A stretch of DNA of 64,000 nt from Linanthus parryae (lineage: Eukaryota; Streptophyta; Magnoliopsida; Ericales; Polemoniaceae), in contig JALGPY010000006.1 of NCBI GenBank assembly GCA_023055425.1, positions 89,935,935 to 89,999,934 of the forward strand, read 5' to 3'. The notes beneath the pieces were generated by a model. The model was not told where the DNA came from, did no database searches, and worked only from the letters and a program-made list of their open reading frames with translations. The stretch's first letter is position 1. Each line of letters begins with the position of its first letter. Shown piece after piece: positions 1 to 12,199 of the stretch. The position numbers and the translations under genes are program-made.

Positions 1-1082
1 AAATACAAAATCTTGTGATTCAATTAGACTTCATCTAATTAACCTATTTGACTTAGTTTTGCAGGGAAAATTTCATTTCCTATTTTGCAGGATTGGTTTC
101 CTAACCTGGGTTTTGCAGGAAAGGAAACATTGAGAGAATGTGATTATGTGATCAATCAGACACTGATAACAACTTCTCAATACATTCAAAGACAAGATCA
201 GTACATTATCCTTGGAGATTCTGATCAACTATCCATTGGGAAGACTGTTGGAGAAGTCAAAGATTGTTGTCTAATAAACAGGAAGTTTGTTGTTGAAAAT
301 CAGGAAGATTTGCTGACCAATTGAGCAGTATAAATGGAGCTCAATTTTAAGAATTTCAAACAACACTCAACGGGAAAAAATATAGACACATTTCAGGATT
401 GACAAGCATCAAAGAAACACATCATTCTCACAATCCATCTTACAGAAGATAGCGTTCTTCACTGCAGTTCCACTTTCACTGTTCTTCTATTCTGAGCTTT
501 ATTTGTATATCATTCTTATAATACTTATAGCTCTCGTTCTCAAAAATTGTTCAAAGTGAAAAATACAGAATTATTAGTTAATCAGCTAGCTAAAGTAGGT
601 ACTAGGTAGGTTAGTGAGAACCACAAGCTGTAACAGAGTAAGGCATATCTATGTGCTTGAGATCTAAGGCTTAGCTTTTGATTAATAAGAATTGTGTTGA
701 AAATCCTGCAGGGAGAAGATCCCTGAGGTAGAGACATAGGTCCAAGTGGACTAAACTTTATAAATCACGTGTCTCTTGCATTTATCATTTCATTCTCATA
801 CTTGTTTTACACAACATTCAAACTAGTCGGTTTTCAAGGGTTTGAAACTCTTTTCAAGAGTTTGTAACTCTTTTCAAGGCCTTGAAAAAAAGACTTGTCT
901 ATTTTCACTTAAAATGTATTTCATTTCAAAGGCTTGAAACTCTTTTCAAGGCCTTGAACTTCATTACTCTTCACAGAAAATCTCATCTTTGCAAGTTTTA
1001 CAAAAAGTTGGCATACTCTATTTACCCCCCCCCCCCCTCTAGAATATCTATACGACACTTCTACCTGCTTACTCCCCTTTCA
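1..1082 (+). repeat. Sirevirus-type Copia LTR, right part
   Basis: This stretch matches, in inverted orientation, the LTR at 40687-41936. Shared blocks include the CTGCAGG...AGATCCCTGAGG segment (about 705-735), the GAGATCTAAGG segment (about 660) and a C-tract followed by CTCTAGA (1025-1042). It contains two exact copies of the palindrome TTCAAGGCCTTGAA (873-886 and 945-958). It ends at CCCCTTTCA (1082), so the LTR reads left to right and its first roughly 170 bases lie outside the window. No primer-binding site follows, so this is either the 3' LTR of an element to the left or a solo LTR. Open frames inside it are not genes. Confidence 0.75.
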
Positions 1083-1382
1083 AAATGTTATATTATTAAA
1101 TATCCCTAGTCGGTTATATTAATTAATAGGACAATCAACTATAGACTAGTATGGGTTGGATTGATATGGAGATATCACGATCCAACACATGGGTATCCAT
1201 TAAGGGTAATGGCATAATAGATTGACCCACAACGAGATGGATACATACATGTTATATAAAGTCACAAGTGCTTCTCGTAGTAACAACGTTATTGTCATCC
1301 TTAGACTTGAAGTCACTAGATCCTCTAGTTGTGGAATATTGTGTTTTGACATCGTCAAACGCTACACCGTAATGTTGGGTTT
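1083..1382 (+). repeat. Angela-type LTR fragment, inverted to its neighbour
   Basis: The sequence is an inverted copy of about 2400-2690. The ATATCCCTAGTC...TAATAGGAC block, the ACACATGGGTAT block and the CTTCTCGTAGT block recur in the same order on the opposite strand. It is an LTR piece in plus orientation. Its left side was probably cut by the Sirevirus LTR ending at 1082 and its right side by the minus-oriented Angela element starting at 1383. Confidence 0.7.
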
Positions 1383-2801
1383 TGACGAAGGTAACGCAGC
1401 AGAATAACAAAAATTTAATCCTACTCAAATCCCACCAAGGATCACAGGAAGAGACATCATAACATGATAAGGGACATAGTAGTTGTTACCTTTTGGTTGG
1501 GAGATCACACGAAGAATATTGTCCTCGTCTCTACGGTTGATCCACGTCTAGAGGTGATATCTAGATTCTTACGTCTCAAGTGCTAGCTTGGACCGGAGGA
1601 AGAGGGAAGATGGAATCAAGCAACCAAAGGAGAAGAGAGAGTCTCAGCCCTCTTTTGAGCCGACGGGAAAGGAGGGCGGACGGGCTAGGGGCGGACGCCT
1701 CTAGCTTGTTCTTGCTCTCTCTTTTGCTCTCTCCCACTCTTTTGTGTTATGTCTAATAACGTTAACATTAGTGGGAAGGAAGCTAGAGCCTCCTTTATAT
1801 AGTCCAAAAACTCCTTGTTAACTACATAAAGGCCCCTCCTAGTTCTATAAGAACTTGGATTAGTCCCTTCCTTGCTTATTAGTCCTACTAAGTTTGCAAG
1901 GTATTGCAAATTGATCATTCTTATTAATTAATCATATTAATTAATCCCAAATCTAGTTCTACTCTATTTGACGTGTGACCCCATAGGTTTCTACTTAGTT
2001 GGTAGTAACCTATTACTAACATGGAGCGGTGTCTAGCAACACATCCATGCCACCCAACTAATAGAAATAGTTAGTGATCCCGACAAACCTCTTGTGCCCA
2101 ATATATCATATTTCACTATCCCTTTGTCTCCATATCCGGATTGGACACGAGACTTAAATAGTCACACTCGTATATCCAATCCATAGTTCCTCGATCCTGG
2201 GAATATGCTTATGCAAGCAGATAACATTAATATCTCCATATTGATTTATCTGAGTCTGGCCAGACATTCAATAAGCCTCATACCTCGAGTGGCCGTGGAT
2301 ACTTACTCCCATTATGTGGGAGGGACAAATCCTCTCTACATCACTATGATCTCTAAGCTTGCTTCCTATCATGCCCGATAGCTATCTTTATGATTACCCA
2401 GTTACGGTTTAACGTTTGATAACATCAAAGCACGATATTTCACAACTAGAGTATCTAGTGACTTCAAGTCTAAGGATTTAAATTATATTAGCACTACGAG
2501 AAGCGATTGTGACTTAACATAATCTAATGTATCCTTCTCGTTGTGGGTCAATCCAGTATGCCATTACTCCTAATGCATACCCATGTGTTAGATTTGATAT
2601 CCCCATATCAATCTACACACATACTAGTCTATATTTGATCGTCCTATTAATCAATATAATGGACTAGGGATATTTAAGATAAACAACACATTGTGTCTAA
2701 GGACTTCATTATCTTAAAAATCACAATATATAATGAATATTCTAGCCAATAATAATGTTCATACTAAATATTAGATTGCCTCTAGGGCATCTATTCCAAC
2801 A
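1383..2801 (-). mobile_element. 3' LTR of Angela-type Copia copy B1
   Basis: The LTR is 1419 bp. On the minus strand it starts TGTTGGAATAGATGCCC at 2801, a start typical of plant Angela/WIS-like Copia LTRs, and it ends in CA at 1383. The purine-rich tract (minus AGTGCAAGTGGTAGAC, just right of 2801) and the pol stop codon abut it. It is homologous along its length to the LTR at 37877-39260, for instance in CATCATAAC, GAGATCAC and CGTCTCTA blocks. The matching 5' LTR is missing, so the element is truncated. Confidence 0.8.
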
Positions 2802-2815
2802 GTCTACCACTTGCA

Positions 2816-5682
2816 CTAGAGCCAATCTGGTGCATCTCGTATAGATCTGGCGTGCCCTTCATGCTTTCGCTGCGCAAGAGGTTTTGTGAGCGGTTCTGAA
2901 AGATTGTCATCCGTTGGAATATTGCACATCTTAACATCTCCTCGATCGATCATATAACGAATAAGATGGAATCTCCTAAGTACATGCTTTGATTTCTGGT
3001 GTGATCTTGGTTCCTTGGCTTGTGCGATCGCCCCGGAGTTGTCAGTACAACTCTATGGGATCCACGATGCTAGGGACCACACCGAGCTCAGTGATAAGCT
3101 TCTTTATCCAAACTGACTCTTTTGCTGCTTCCGCATCAGCAATGTACTCAGCTTCTGTTGTAGAATCAACAACTGTCCCTTTCTTGAAACTCTTCCAGCT
3201 CACAACTCCTCCATTCAGGCAAAACACGTATCCAGACTGCGATCTGTAGTCATCTTTGTCGGTTTGGAAGCTTGCATCATTGTAACCTATTACACTTAGC
3301 TCTTCCTTACCTCCAAATATCAAGAACGCATCCTTATTTCTTCTTAAGTACTTTAGGATGTTCTTGACAACAATCCAGTGACTCTCACCCGGATTGGACT
3401 GGTATCTGCTCACCATACTCAACGCGTATGATACGTCTGGTCTAGTACACAACATGGCGTACATGATGGATCCTATGGCTGAAGCATAGGGTATCCTACT
3501 CATGCGGTCCTTCTCAATCTCATTGGAGGGACAGTCATTCTTGGAAAGAGTGACTCCATGCGACATGGGCAAGAATCCCTTCTTGGAATCTTGCATGTTG
3601 AACATCTTCAACACCTTGTCTATATATGTACTTTGACTTAGGCCGAGCAGCTTTCTAGATCTATCCCTATAGATCTTTATACCAAGTATATAGGCCACAT
3701 CTCCTAAGTCCTTCATTGCAAAACACTTTCCTAGCCAATATTTAACAGATTGCAAGGTAGGAATGTCGTTGCCAATGATTAGTATGTCATCCACATACAA
3801 GACCAGAAATACTACAGAGCTCCCACTAACCTTCTTATAAACACAAGGCTTATCTTCGTTCTTGATGAAGCCAAACTCTTTGACCGCGTCATCAAAACGT
3901 CGATTCCAGCTCCTAGAAGCTTGCTTTAATCCATAAATGGATCTTTGCAGCTTACAGACTTTCTTGGCATTAATTCTCTGGATCCTCAAAACCTCTTGTT
4001 GTGTCATGTACACATCCTCAAGGAGGTTCCCATAAAGGAACGTTGTTTTGACATCCATCTGCCAAATCTCATAGTTATAGTATGCTGCAATAGCAAGTAG
4101 GATTCGAAAGAATTTAGTCATGGCGATTGGTGAAAAGGTCTCATCATAGTCAATACCATGAATCTGTCTATACCCTTTGGCTACCAATCGCTCCTTATAG
4201 GCAACTACCTTGCCATCCATGTCGGTCTTCTTCTTGAAGACCCACTTGCACCCTATAGGCCGAGCCCCTTCGGGTGGTTCCACCAAAGTCCATACATTGT
4301 TGGTGTACATGGAATCCATTTCGAATCTCATGGCTTCTAGCCACTTCTTAGAGTCTGGGCCTTTCATGGCCTCCCCGTAGGTTGCAGGCTCATCATCCAT
4401 GAGTGGTACGTCATTGGGCTCAGTCACGAGAAGTCCGTACCTCTCTGGCTCATGACGCACTCCACCTGATCTACGGAGTTCCTGTGTTACCTGAGCAGGT
4501 TCCTCCACAACAGCTTGCGGTTCCTGTTCATGTTTCATCATCGTTTCAGTTATTTGTGTTCTTGAATCTCTTCAAGTTCTACAGCCCTCCCACTAGCTTC
4601 TTTAGAGACAAACTCTCTTTCTAGAAACACGCCGGTCCGAGCAACAAACATTTTGTTCTCGGTGGGATTATAGAAGTAATATCCTTTAGTTTCCTTAGGA
4701 TATCCCACAAATTTACACTTACCCGCTTTGGGCCCGAGCTTGTCTGTTTGTAAACCCTTTACATAGAAATCGCAGCCCCAAATTCTCATAAACGACACTA
4801 TGGGACGCTTCCCAGCCATATCTCATATGGTGTCTTCATGACTGATTTGGATGGAATACGGTTAATGGTAAAAGCTGCTGTCATTAGAGCATGTCCCCAA
4901 AATGATATCGAAAGATCTGTTTGAGACATCATAGATCGCACCATATCTAATAGTGTGCGATTTCTCCTCTCAGACACGCCATTCCATTGTGGCGTTCCGG
5001 GTGTAGTGAGGTGGGATACTATCCCGCACTCTCTAAGATACTCATCAAACTCTTGGCTTAAGTATTCTCCTCCACGATCCGATCGTAGAGCCTTAATACT
5101 TTTACCAAGTTGCTTCTCTACTTCATTCTTGAATTCTTTGAACAATTCAAAGGATTCGGATTTGGCCTTCAAGGTATACAAATCCATATCTACTGAAATT
5201 ATCAGTAAAAGTGATGAAGTAGGTGTAACCACCTCGGGGAGGCGTGGGGAATGGCCCACATACATCAGTATGTATGAGTGCCAACAACTCACTAGTCCTC
5301 TCACCTTTCTTATTGAAAGGGGACTTTGTCATTTTTCCTACTAAACAAGATTCACATGTCTCATATGATTCCAAATGAAATGAGTCTAGAAGTCCATCCT
5401 TATGGAGTCTAGATATGCGTTTCTCATTTATATGGCCTAAACGACAGTGTCATAGATATGTTGGATTTAAATTATTAGTATTAATCCTTTTAGTATTTAT
5501 GTTATAGATTGGACTATTTAGATCAAGGATATACAATCGTTTAGACAAATGTGCACTACAATAGTGCATACTATCAAAATAAATGGAGCAGCACTTGTCC
5601 TTTATTGAAATAGAAAAACCCTCCTCGTCTAAACAAGAAATGGAAATAATTTTACTGCTCATAGCAGGCACATAAAATCAAT
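2816..5682 (-). pseudogene. Copia pol remnant (integrase, RT, RNase H), copy B1
   Basis: Reading from 5682 to 2816 the fragment gives, in order, a GAG-pre-integrase piece, an integrase zinc region (ETCESCLVGKM), the integrase core (HTDVCGP, RSDRGGEYLS, NGVSERRNRT), reverse transcriptase with YVDDILIIGND, and RNase H with STTEAEYIA. These are Ty1/Copia pol domains in family order. The longest open stretch is 3042-4541 (499 codons, RT and RNase H). A 2-base loss near 3040, where a YCDN motif is expected, shifts the frame; the rest of RNase H is readable in another frame to a TAG at 2816-2818. Further frame changes lie near 4545, 4800 and 5150-5370. Protease and gag are absent and the element breaks off at about 5682. 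It is not functional. Confidence 0.9.
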
Positions 5683-5772
5683 AAATTATTTGCCAGTACT
5701 TTTTTTTGAGAAATTATTTGCCAGTACTTTTTTTTTGCCAGTACTTTTTTTTGAGAAATTATTTGCCGGTAC
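5683..5772. repeat. Short tandem repeat at the truncation point of copy B1
   Basis: The phrase AATTATTTGCCAGTAC plus a T-run, sometimes followed by GAG, is repeated about three to four times exactly where the Angela remnant stops. Confidence 0.7.
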
Positions 5773-5857
5773 AAACCCCATACTCTTATACACTGTGACA
5801 CCTAACGCCAAGTCACCCCAAATCTTCAACGGTGTGAGGAAAAGTGATAGAAAATGA

Positions 5858-6235
5858 AGGGCTTCATCGCCATTTTGCTCCAACAAAGTACAACAGGAGA
5901 CTAATCGCAACTCGTACAAGGACGCGCCCATTTTTCTTCACATCAGGCAGGAAGTAAGGCACTTTAACGACTGTTTCATCGACAAAGTCCCTCGAGGACA
6001 AGTTTTGGAGGCACACCGTTTGGCGAAAGCAGCTTCTAGGCAATATATCTAGTAGTTTGGTATAGCTGTGTTTTGTTTGTTCATACCTTAACAGCTAGTT
6101 GGTCTTGTGTATTATCGTGTAGCTTTTATTATATCTAGTAGCATGTCGTCTTGTAAAATAGGTTCTAATATTGTACTACTCTATGTATCCTGCCTGGTGC
6201 GTCCTTTAATATCAATCCTTACCTTTTACCAAAAA
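5858..6235 (+). pseudogene. RNase H-like (RVT_3) fragment with LINE-like tail
   Basis: Frame 5858-6052 encodes about 64 residues ending at TAG 6050-6052. The run FIDKVPRG...EAHRLAKAAS resembles the C-terminal VPR..N.AHRLAK signature of the plant RNase H fold found at the end of LINE ORF2 and in related host proteins. The next 180 bases are T-rich with no coding signal and end in an A-run at 6226-6234, as expected for a non-LTR element 3' end. The fragment lacks any upstream RT. It could instead come from a host RNase H-like gene. The assignment rests on a short motif. Confidence 0.4.
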
Positions 6236-6957
6236 AAATGAAAAATAAGAAAATGGCGTAGGAGAAGAAGATGATTAAGACACGGAATAAGAAGGCTCAA
6301 ATTTTAGAGAAATGATGTAGTGACATTAAAAGGAAAAATATTTTTAGAGGAACTAGAATAAAATAACCATATAAACTGACCCACTCGTTTCGAAAATTAA
6401 AACATAGGCATTCTAAAAAAATACGTATGCACCACAATATATATGATTAATATATTACTAGTTACAATACAAAGTTACCAGACTAACGCTGAAGAATTAC
6501 GGAAATGCTCCTTCTTATAATATAGGGTATTTCATCACATTTTCCTTAAAAAGAAGCTTCGCCTCCGAAATTATAACAACATCTCCAAGGTCGAAAACAG
6601 TATGCTGAAATACAAATATAATACCCTAATGCACGTGAAGGACAAGAAAAATCAACAGTAAACACATAACAACGAAGAATTACGTGTGGACTGTTACATC
6701 ACCTTCCCATTAAAAGGGAGTGACGTCCCTGAAACTCAACAATACCTGGTCGATTAGGTGACGGTAACGTTTCTTCATGCCAGGTTCCAGTTACCAGGTA
6801 GCGTCCTCCATCAAATGGTTTCACCAGAGAACCTTGACCAACGCAATTGATTTGGACGGGTATCCCGGATTTTTATATCGAGAATTTTGATAGTTGCTGC
6901 TCATAAGAGAGAGACGGGTCCAACTTAATGGTTTATGGATCAAGGACGTGCATCTTG
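6236..6957. other. No recognisable gene
   Basis: AT-rich sequence with no coding domain I can name. The right part (about 6700-6957) may be the downstream remnant of the Gypsy element that follows, but no motif proves it. Confidence 0.5.
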
Positions 6958-9900
6958 TCAGATCTGTAGCGTTTGAGTTGAGATACAAGCAAGACGTAAT
7001 GGCACAATGTTCGCAAGCCATATAGGATGGTGAAGTGGTTTAATAAATTTAGCTTTAAGTAAGTTTTCAACTTCTTCTTTGATCTTTATTTCAATTTCAG
7101 TTCTAAATATTCTCCTGCTCTGTTTTACTGGCTTCGCATTTGATACCATATTCAGTCGGTGCATAGTGACTTCAATATCTAATCACGTCACCTCGTACTC
7201 TCAAGCGAACACATCTTTATAATCTTTCAAGAGTGCTGTCAATTCATCATTTTCCTTGGTGTCCAAATCTGAAAATAGAAAGACAGGTCTTTTCGCTTCA
7301 TCTGGCCTAAGAAATGCTTGCTCTAATTCATGTTTCTAAGGTTTGGGAAGGTCCTTGAAACACTCAGGAGCAGCTTCAAGATCACGTTCATCGCATGTCT
7401 TTCCCTCATCGCATGTGTTTATTTCTTCCATAACGCTATCTTTTCGGAACTCAGGGTCATCCCATATGGCGAGAGATTGCTATGCGCACCTTCAGATGCG
7501 GTAACACTTCTTCCGATTCTTTTAAAAGCTACTGATTTCTTTTCCTTCGTCATCATACTCCACCAAGCGCTTCAAGGAGTAAATGTTCTTCTTTGTGAAA
7601 GTGGGTTTAGTGACATCCATGAGTTCTTCTTTTTCCCTTGATAGAATTAATCCCGCATATGATTGATCTTTAATATCTTCCATTTTGGTAACAGAGTTGG
7701 CTTGAAAGGACTTGGAGATTCCGTGTCTTCTAGCTCATTCCACCTAACAACTTCCATTATATGAAATTCATTCAAATTGTAAGGATTGGATGAAGTTGGA
7801 ATGTCTACCACTTTCCCTGTCCAAATTGATTTCATCCTCTTATGGGAAGTTAATGAAACTTCGGCGAACCAATGGATCCATGCTCTACTTATGATCATGT
7901 GATAAGTTGTATTGGAATCAATCACATGGAATTTCATCGTACAACTGATCTTCTAACCAATTTGTAAGTTGAGTCGAACAAAACCTAATGTCATTTTGGA
8001 ATCATTTCCATATCCAAGGAGCGGTGAGAGTGTTTTGACTATCTTGTTTCCCGAGATTCTCGCCATTTCCATGGTGATGATTGGATGACATTAACCGCTG
8101 ATCCTTCATTAAAAAATATCGTTTATGCTCCACATCATATATGATCGCAGCAACATATAATGGTCGGTTATGTTGAGAATCCGTCTTCTTGCCTGCATCG
8201 TAAATGTGATTGTTGTTTTGGGCGCACAAATTTATTTGACCACAGACCCATTGACAGTGACAGAGTCTTCTTTAAAATCATCAGCGACTCTAAGGATGGA
8301 TTTAGTCATCTCCAAGCGACACGGCTTGAAAAACTCATATGTTCAAAGAAGATTCCAAAATTTAATGTATTGACCATTTCGAATACACGCGTGTCTTCAG
8401 CATCCATGATGTAATCTTCACCTCGATGTATTTCGGCTACTACCAGAACGTCATTTGGGTCATCGTCAACAATTGATATCATTGCTACCTCTTTCTCTTT
8501 GGGATCTTCATTCGCGTGAGCGGTTAAAGTATTATCGCATACGTCTTAAACTATTCCTTCTATTATTATTTTCTTTCCTTCATTTTCTTATCGATAAGAT
8601 ATCTCAGTTTTTGCAATCATTTTTCGGATGCAAGATCGCGCCATGACATTCGCACCATTTAGGATCTTGCAATTGTTCTCCTTTAGGTGGTTTGTCGAGA
8701 GAAGGTAACTCTCCTTCTTCTCTCCACTGCTTGCAAAGTTTTGTAACTGCGCTGATGGAGCAAGGTAGCCGGGGGGGGGGACAGGTTTTGAGGATTTTTG
8801 AAATTTTTGCGGTGGGTAAACTGCATGAACCTTCGTTTTCCTTCCTCTTTGGTAAATGAAACGTCCATTTTGAACGATGGACTATTCCAGTGGAACTTTC
8901 TTATTTTCTTTTCCACAATAGACTCGATGTTCCTTTTACAATCTATCCATTTTGAAAATGTATGAAGGTGATGATTAATCAACATCTCTTTGTATTCTAT
9001 GAGCATCCCCAGCAGATATATTTTGACAAGATAATTCTCAGAGACTTCTTCTGCGCATTCTAAAGATTTTAAATGGAACTTTCTGATAAAAGAAACTCCT
9101 TTCTCGTCATGTTTCTGAGTCATACGCGACAGATGAATAATTGTGACGTTTTATTTGACCTAATAGAACTTCATTTTGGATCGCTTTACCATATCTTCCT
9201 GGGTTTAAACGTATCATGTAACCTATACCACTTGTAGGCCACGTGCACCCAAAAATTTGGGGAATTCGCGCATTCGTAAGTTTTTGTCTCCTCCATATGG
9301 GCCAAGCAAGTCAATGAATCGCATGACACGCTCTTGCGCGTTTCCTTTTACTTCGTAAAATTTCTCCCATTTAGGAGCTTTGTACGTAGCCCATATGGGT
9401 TTCACATCAAATATACGTCAAGTGGGATTGACGGTGTGCATTCTGCGCTTGGAAGTATAATGTTGGAAAATCCTAATTGGCCATGAAGCTACTCAATCTT
9501 TGCTTTAATGCAGTAACAAAAGGCACACCTCCTGCGGTACTTGCGAGGGAAGTTTGTGGATTAGTCATAGCGATATAGGGAGCGCTTTGATCGTACGGGG
9601 CATGATTAGCTGTATGCAAAATAGTAGAACCATGCATTGGATCGAAAGGGAGGTTGTGCAATTGTCTTCTCACGTCTTTCGACTCAGAGATGGATTTCCC
9701 ATAGTTGGGATGCGCTCTGGATGTATATCTGGCCTCAGTGCTGGAGGTGGGGGTAGATTGGCATTACCCATTTTCTGAGGAATTCCTCCTTCAATGTTGG
9801 GATTTTTCTGGGTGGTAACTGCTACAACATTGTTAAGGAGTGTCATCGTATAGGACATTTGTTGTTGTATGGTGGTGGATAATCTTTCATATGCAGCGAT

Positions 9901-10100
9901 TGCGGGATCACTGGTAACCGTTTGTGTCTGATTAATGTTGGTGTTGATATGATTGAAATAGAGAATTTTGGTTTCTTTTCTTAGTGGAGAAGAGTCCCTG
10001 AGTTCACCATCTTAGCCATGAGTCATGATTGGAATGACCTTGATAATCGTTGAAGTTGCTCACATCGGGTTTACCAATGTGGATAAGGAATATGAATGAG
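6958..10100 (-). pseudogene. Decayed Ty3/Gypsy gag-protease-RT remnant
   Basis: Minus-strand fragments occur in Gypsy order. A gag-like region at about 9405-8683 has MREFPKFLGARG and a helical segment with FIRKFHLKSLECAEE. A protease-proximal segment at 7937-7647 has FHVIDSNTTYHMIISRAWIH, a phrase typical of plant Gypsy elements downstream of the aspartic protease. The RT start at 7164-6958 has PVKQSRRIFR and KIKEEVENLLKAKFIKP. Stops and frameshifts separate them, and the RT is cut before its catalytic YxDD. The part 9411-10100 is presumably the gag N-terminal region but shows no motif. Integrase and RNase H are missing. Domain calls for RT start and protease region are good; gag is moderate. 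Confidence 0.65.
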
Positions 10101-10135
10101 GAGGATTACTACATATACCTGCAACACATAATATA

Positions 10136-10198
10136 ACAACAACAACAACAACAACAACAACGACAACAACCACCACCACCACCACCACCACCACCACC

Positions 10199-10256
<58 letters not shown>
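10136..10256. repeat. (CAA)n/(CCA)n microsatellite
   Basis: About 120 bp of trinucleotide repeat: CAA units, then CCA/ACC units (about 10170-10200), then CAA again. Homopolymer open frames across it are artefacts. Confidence 0.97.
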
Positions 10257-10258
<2 letters not shown>

Positions 10259-10260
10259 TT

Positions 10261-10720
10261 CTAAAGGTGTATCCAAGCAAAGGGTCGTGAAGAGCATAAG
10301 TGATGAGGGAATAGAGTGAGCCAAGTGTGTTGTATAGAAGAGTGACTGTTTGGAATAGGTTTGTAAATCACAGCAGATCCGGACCTCTGATAAGATGGCA
10401 ACATCTCTATATATACTAGTCTCAAAGAACAGTTATCAGCAGTTATACAACCGTTTGGGGGGATATATAACTTCCTCTTGTAAAGTAATTGTCCACGACC
10501 ATATATCCAAAGAGGTCTTAGCAAGTCTCCTATATAATATAAAAGGGTAGCATGCGAGTATTATAAGTCTCGCATGCGACGAGCCTCACTCTGACCTCCA
10601 AACCACTTAGCTCTTAGACCCTGTTAGCATGTAATATACACGAGGGGCCCTATCTCACAACCCAAGTAAGTTTGTGATACAATGCACACGGAGTACAAGT
10701 AAGAGGTGACATGTACCCTT
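10261..10720 (-). repeat. Probable 5' LTR remnant of the minus-strand Gypsy element
   Basis: Read on the minus strand, it contains AGCTAAGTGGTTTGGAGG followed by AGAGTGAGG (about 10580-10610). This corresponds to GACTTAGTGGTTTGGAGG...AGAGTAAG in the LTR at 62739-63365. It lies on the correct 5' side of the minus-strand gag remnant and ends at the microsatellite where a primer-binding site would be expected. Left and right limits are approximate. Confidence 0.45.
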
Positions 10721-11431
10721 ATGGGGAAGCCACATGGCTACAGACTAGTATTACAGATCTGGGTACCTACGGGTTTGAACAAAAGATTCAAAATTGGAGA
10801 TATAGTAGCAGATATGGTGACCTCTGGGGAGGTGCTTGGGGACGGCGACGGCGGGATTGCGCCTCCCCCCCCCATGGTCCCTCACGATTTTTTGTCTCTG
10901 GGTCCCGATTAATGAGATGTTGATAGAACCAACCTAGTTTCAGGCAAGTGATGAATTCGGGCTCGGGGCTTTCAATCACCTCAAACCCCAAAACCTCCTG
11001 GTAGAATTTGGAGGGGCAGTTTATGTCTGGCGATTCACTTGAGACGTGATTGGAGATCCAATAGCTGCCTCCATGTTTAAATTTAGCTTTAGCTTCTCTC
11101 GCAGGCGTCTCTCTTCAGTCACTGATTCCTATCGTTCTCGTTATGTTGTTTTCCTCTTTCTTCGTGACCAACCCTTTCTTTTCCATATTTCATATCAATC
11201 TGTTTGTTAATTTTAATTTTTCTTATTCAGATTCATTTCAGTTTTAATAAATTTGATATAATTGTTAAAAGGTAGCAATGAAACTCCACATACTATAGGG
11301 CAAAACATTAACATACAGTTACGAGGAGAATGTAGAAAAGCATTAAGGACAACATGGTCATTTCAGTTGGAATGGATACTACCAACAAAATTAAAATTTG
11401 AGTAACGTCGGTGTTAAAATTCAAATTGTGG
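10721..11431. other. No recognisable gene
   Basis: Contains a short C-run (about 10864) and AT-rich DNA. No coding motif or structured repeat was found. The right part flanks the hAT insertion. Confidence 0.5.
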
Positions 11432-11456
11432 GTACCAACTAGTGCTGCGAATTCGG
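11432..11456. repeat. hAT left target duplication and TIR
   Basis: Target duplication GTACCAAC (11432-11439) followed by TIR TAGTGCTGCGAATTCGG (11440-11456). Confidence 0.93.
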
Positions 11457-11680
11457 GTCGGTTGACCCGAGAACCGACCCGAACCGAGAAGAATGCGAAC
11501 CGGGAGAAGGGGAACCGGAACCGAACCGGGAACCGACTACCCGGACCGAACCGATTCCGGGGGTTGGTCGGTTCCGGTTCGGTTTTATGAGATTTGGTAA
11601 CCGGGAACCGACCCGGAACCGGAACCGGCAGAACCGGAACCGGAACCGGGCCGGAACCGACCCGGTAACCGAAGCAACGG
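11457..11680. repeat. hAT left subterminal CCGG-rich repeat block
   Basis: Many copies of ACCGGAACCGG-like and GAACCGACCC-like words over about 220 bp, matched by an equivalent block at the other end. In hAT elements such subterminal repeats are transposase-binding sites; that role is inferred here. Confidence 0.8.
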
Positions 11681-12199
11681 TCGAATTTTTGAAGCAACTA
11701 GCCGTTGCTTTGCAACGGTTGCATGACCGTTCTGATTTTTTTTTTTTTTTTTTTTTCTTTTTTCTTTTTTCACTTCCCCTCTTCATCCTTCTACCTATAA
11801 ATACCCAACCCACACTACCATTTTTTTCACACTTCATCAACAAACTCTCTCAACACTTCTCACAATTCTTCACTCAAAAATCATCCTACACTCTCCAAAA
11901 TTCATTCTCCAATCTCCATATTCCTCAATCCTCAATTCCATTTCCACACACACACTCTCAAAAATCAAAATCACTCAAAAATCGTCATACGCTCTCGTCT
12001 TCAAAATTCGACAAGCAAGAGGAACGCATCTTCCATATTCGGCAACGCATCTTCAACATTCGCCGTTTCGCTTCACCTCCAAGAATTATTCTTGGAGTTT
12101 GTAAGTTTTAATTTTTGTTGTTTTTAATTTGATTGTGTTATTATTTGCGCTTTAGTTGTAAAACTTAATTTTTTTTAATCACATTTCCATAAGAAAAAA

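Noticed and set aside
10071..10324. Minus-strand open frames of poly-Leu, poly-Cys and poly-Gly
   Set aside because: They are translations of the (CAA)n/(CCA)n microsatellite.
11587..12111. 174-codon frame upstream of the hAT transposase
   Set aside because: It runs through the subterminal repeats and a T-tract and has low-complexity content; treated as 5' leader.
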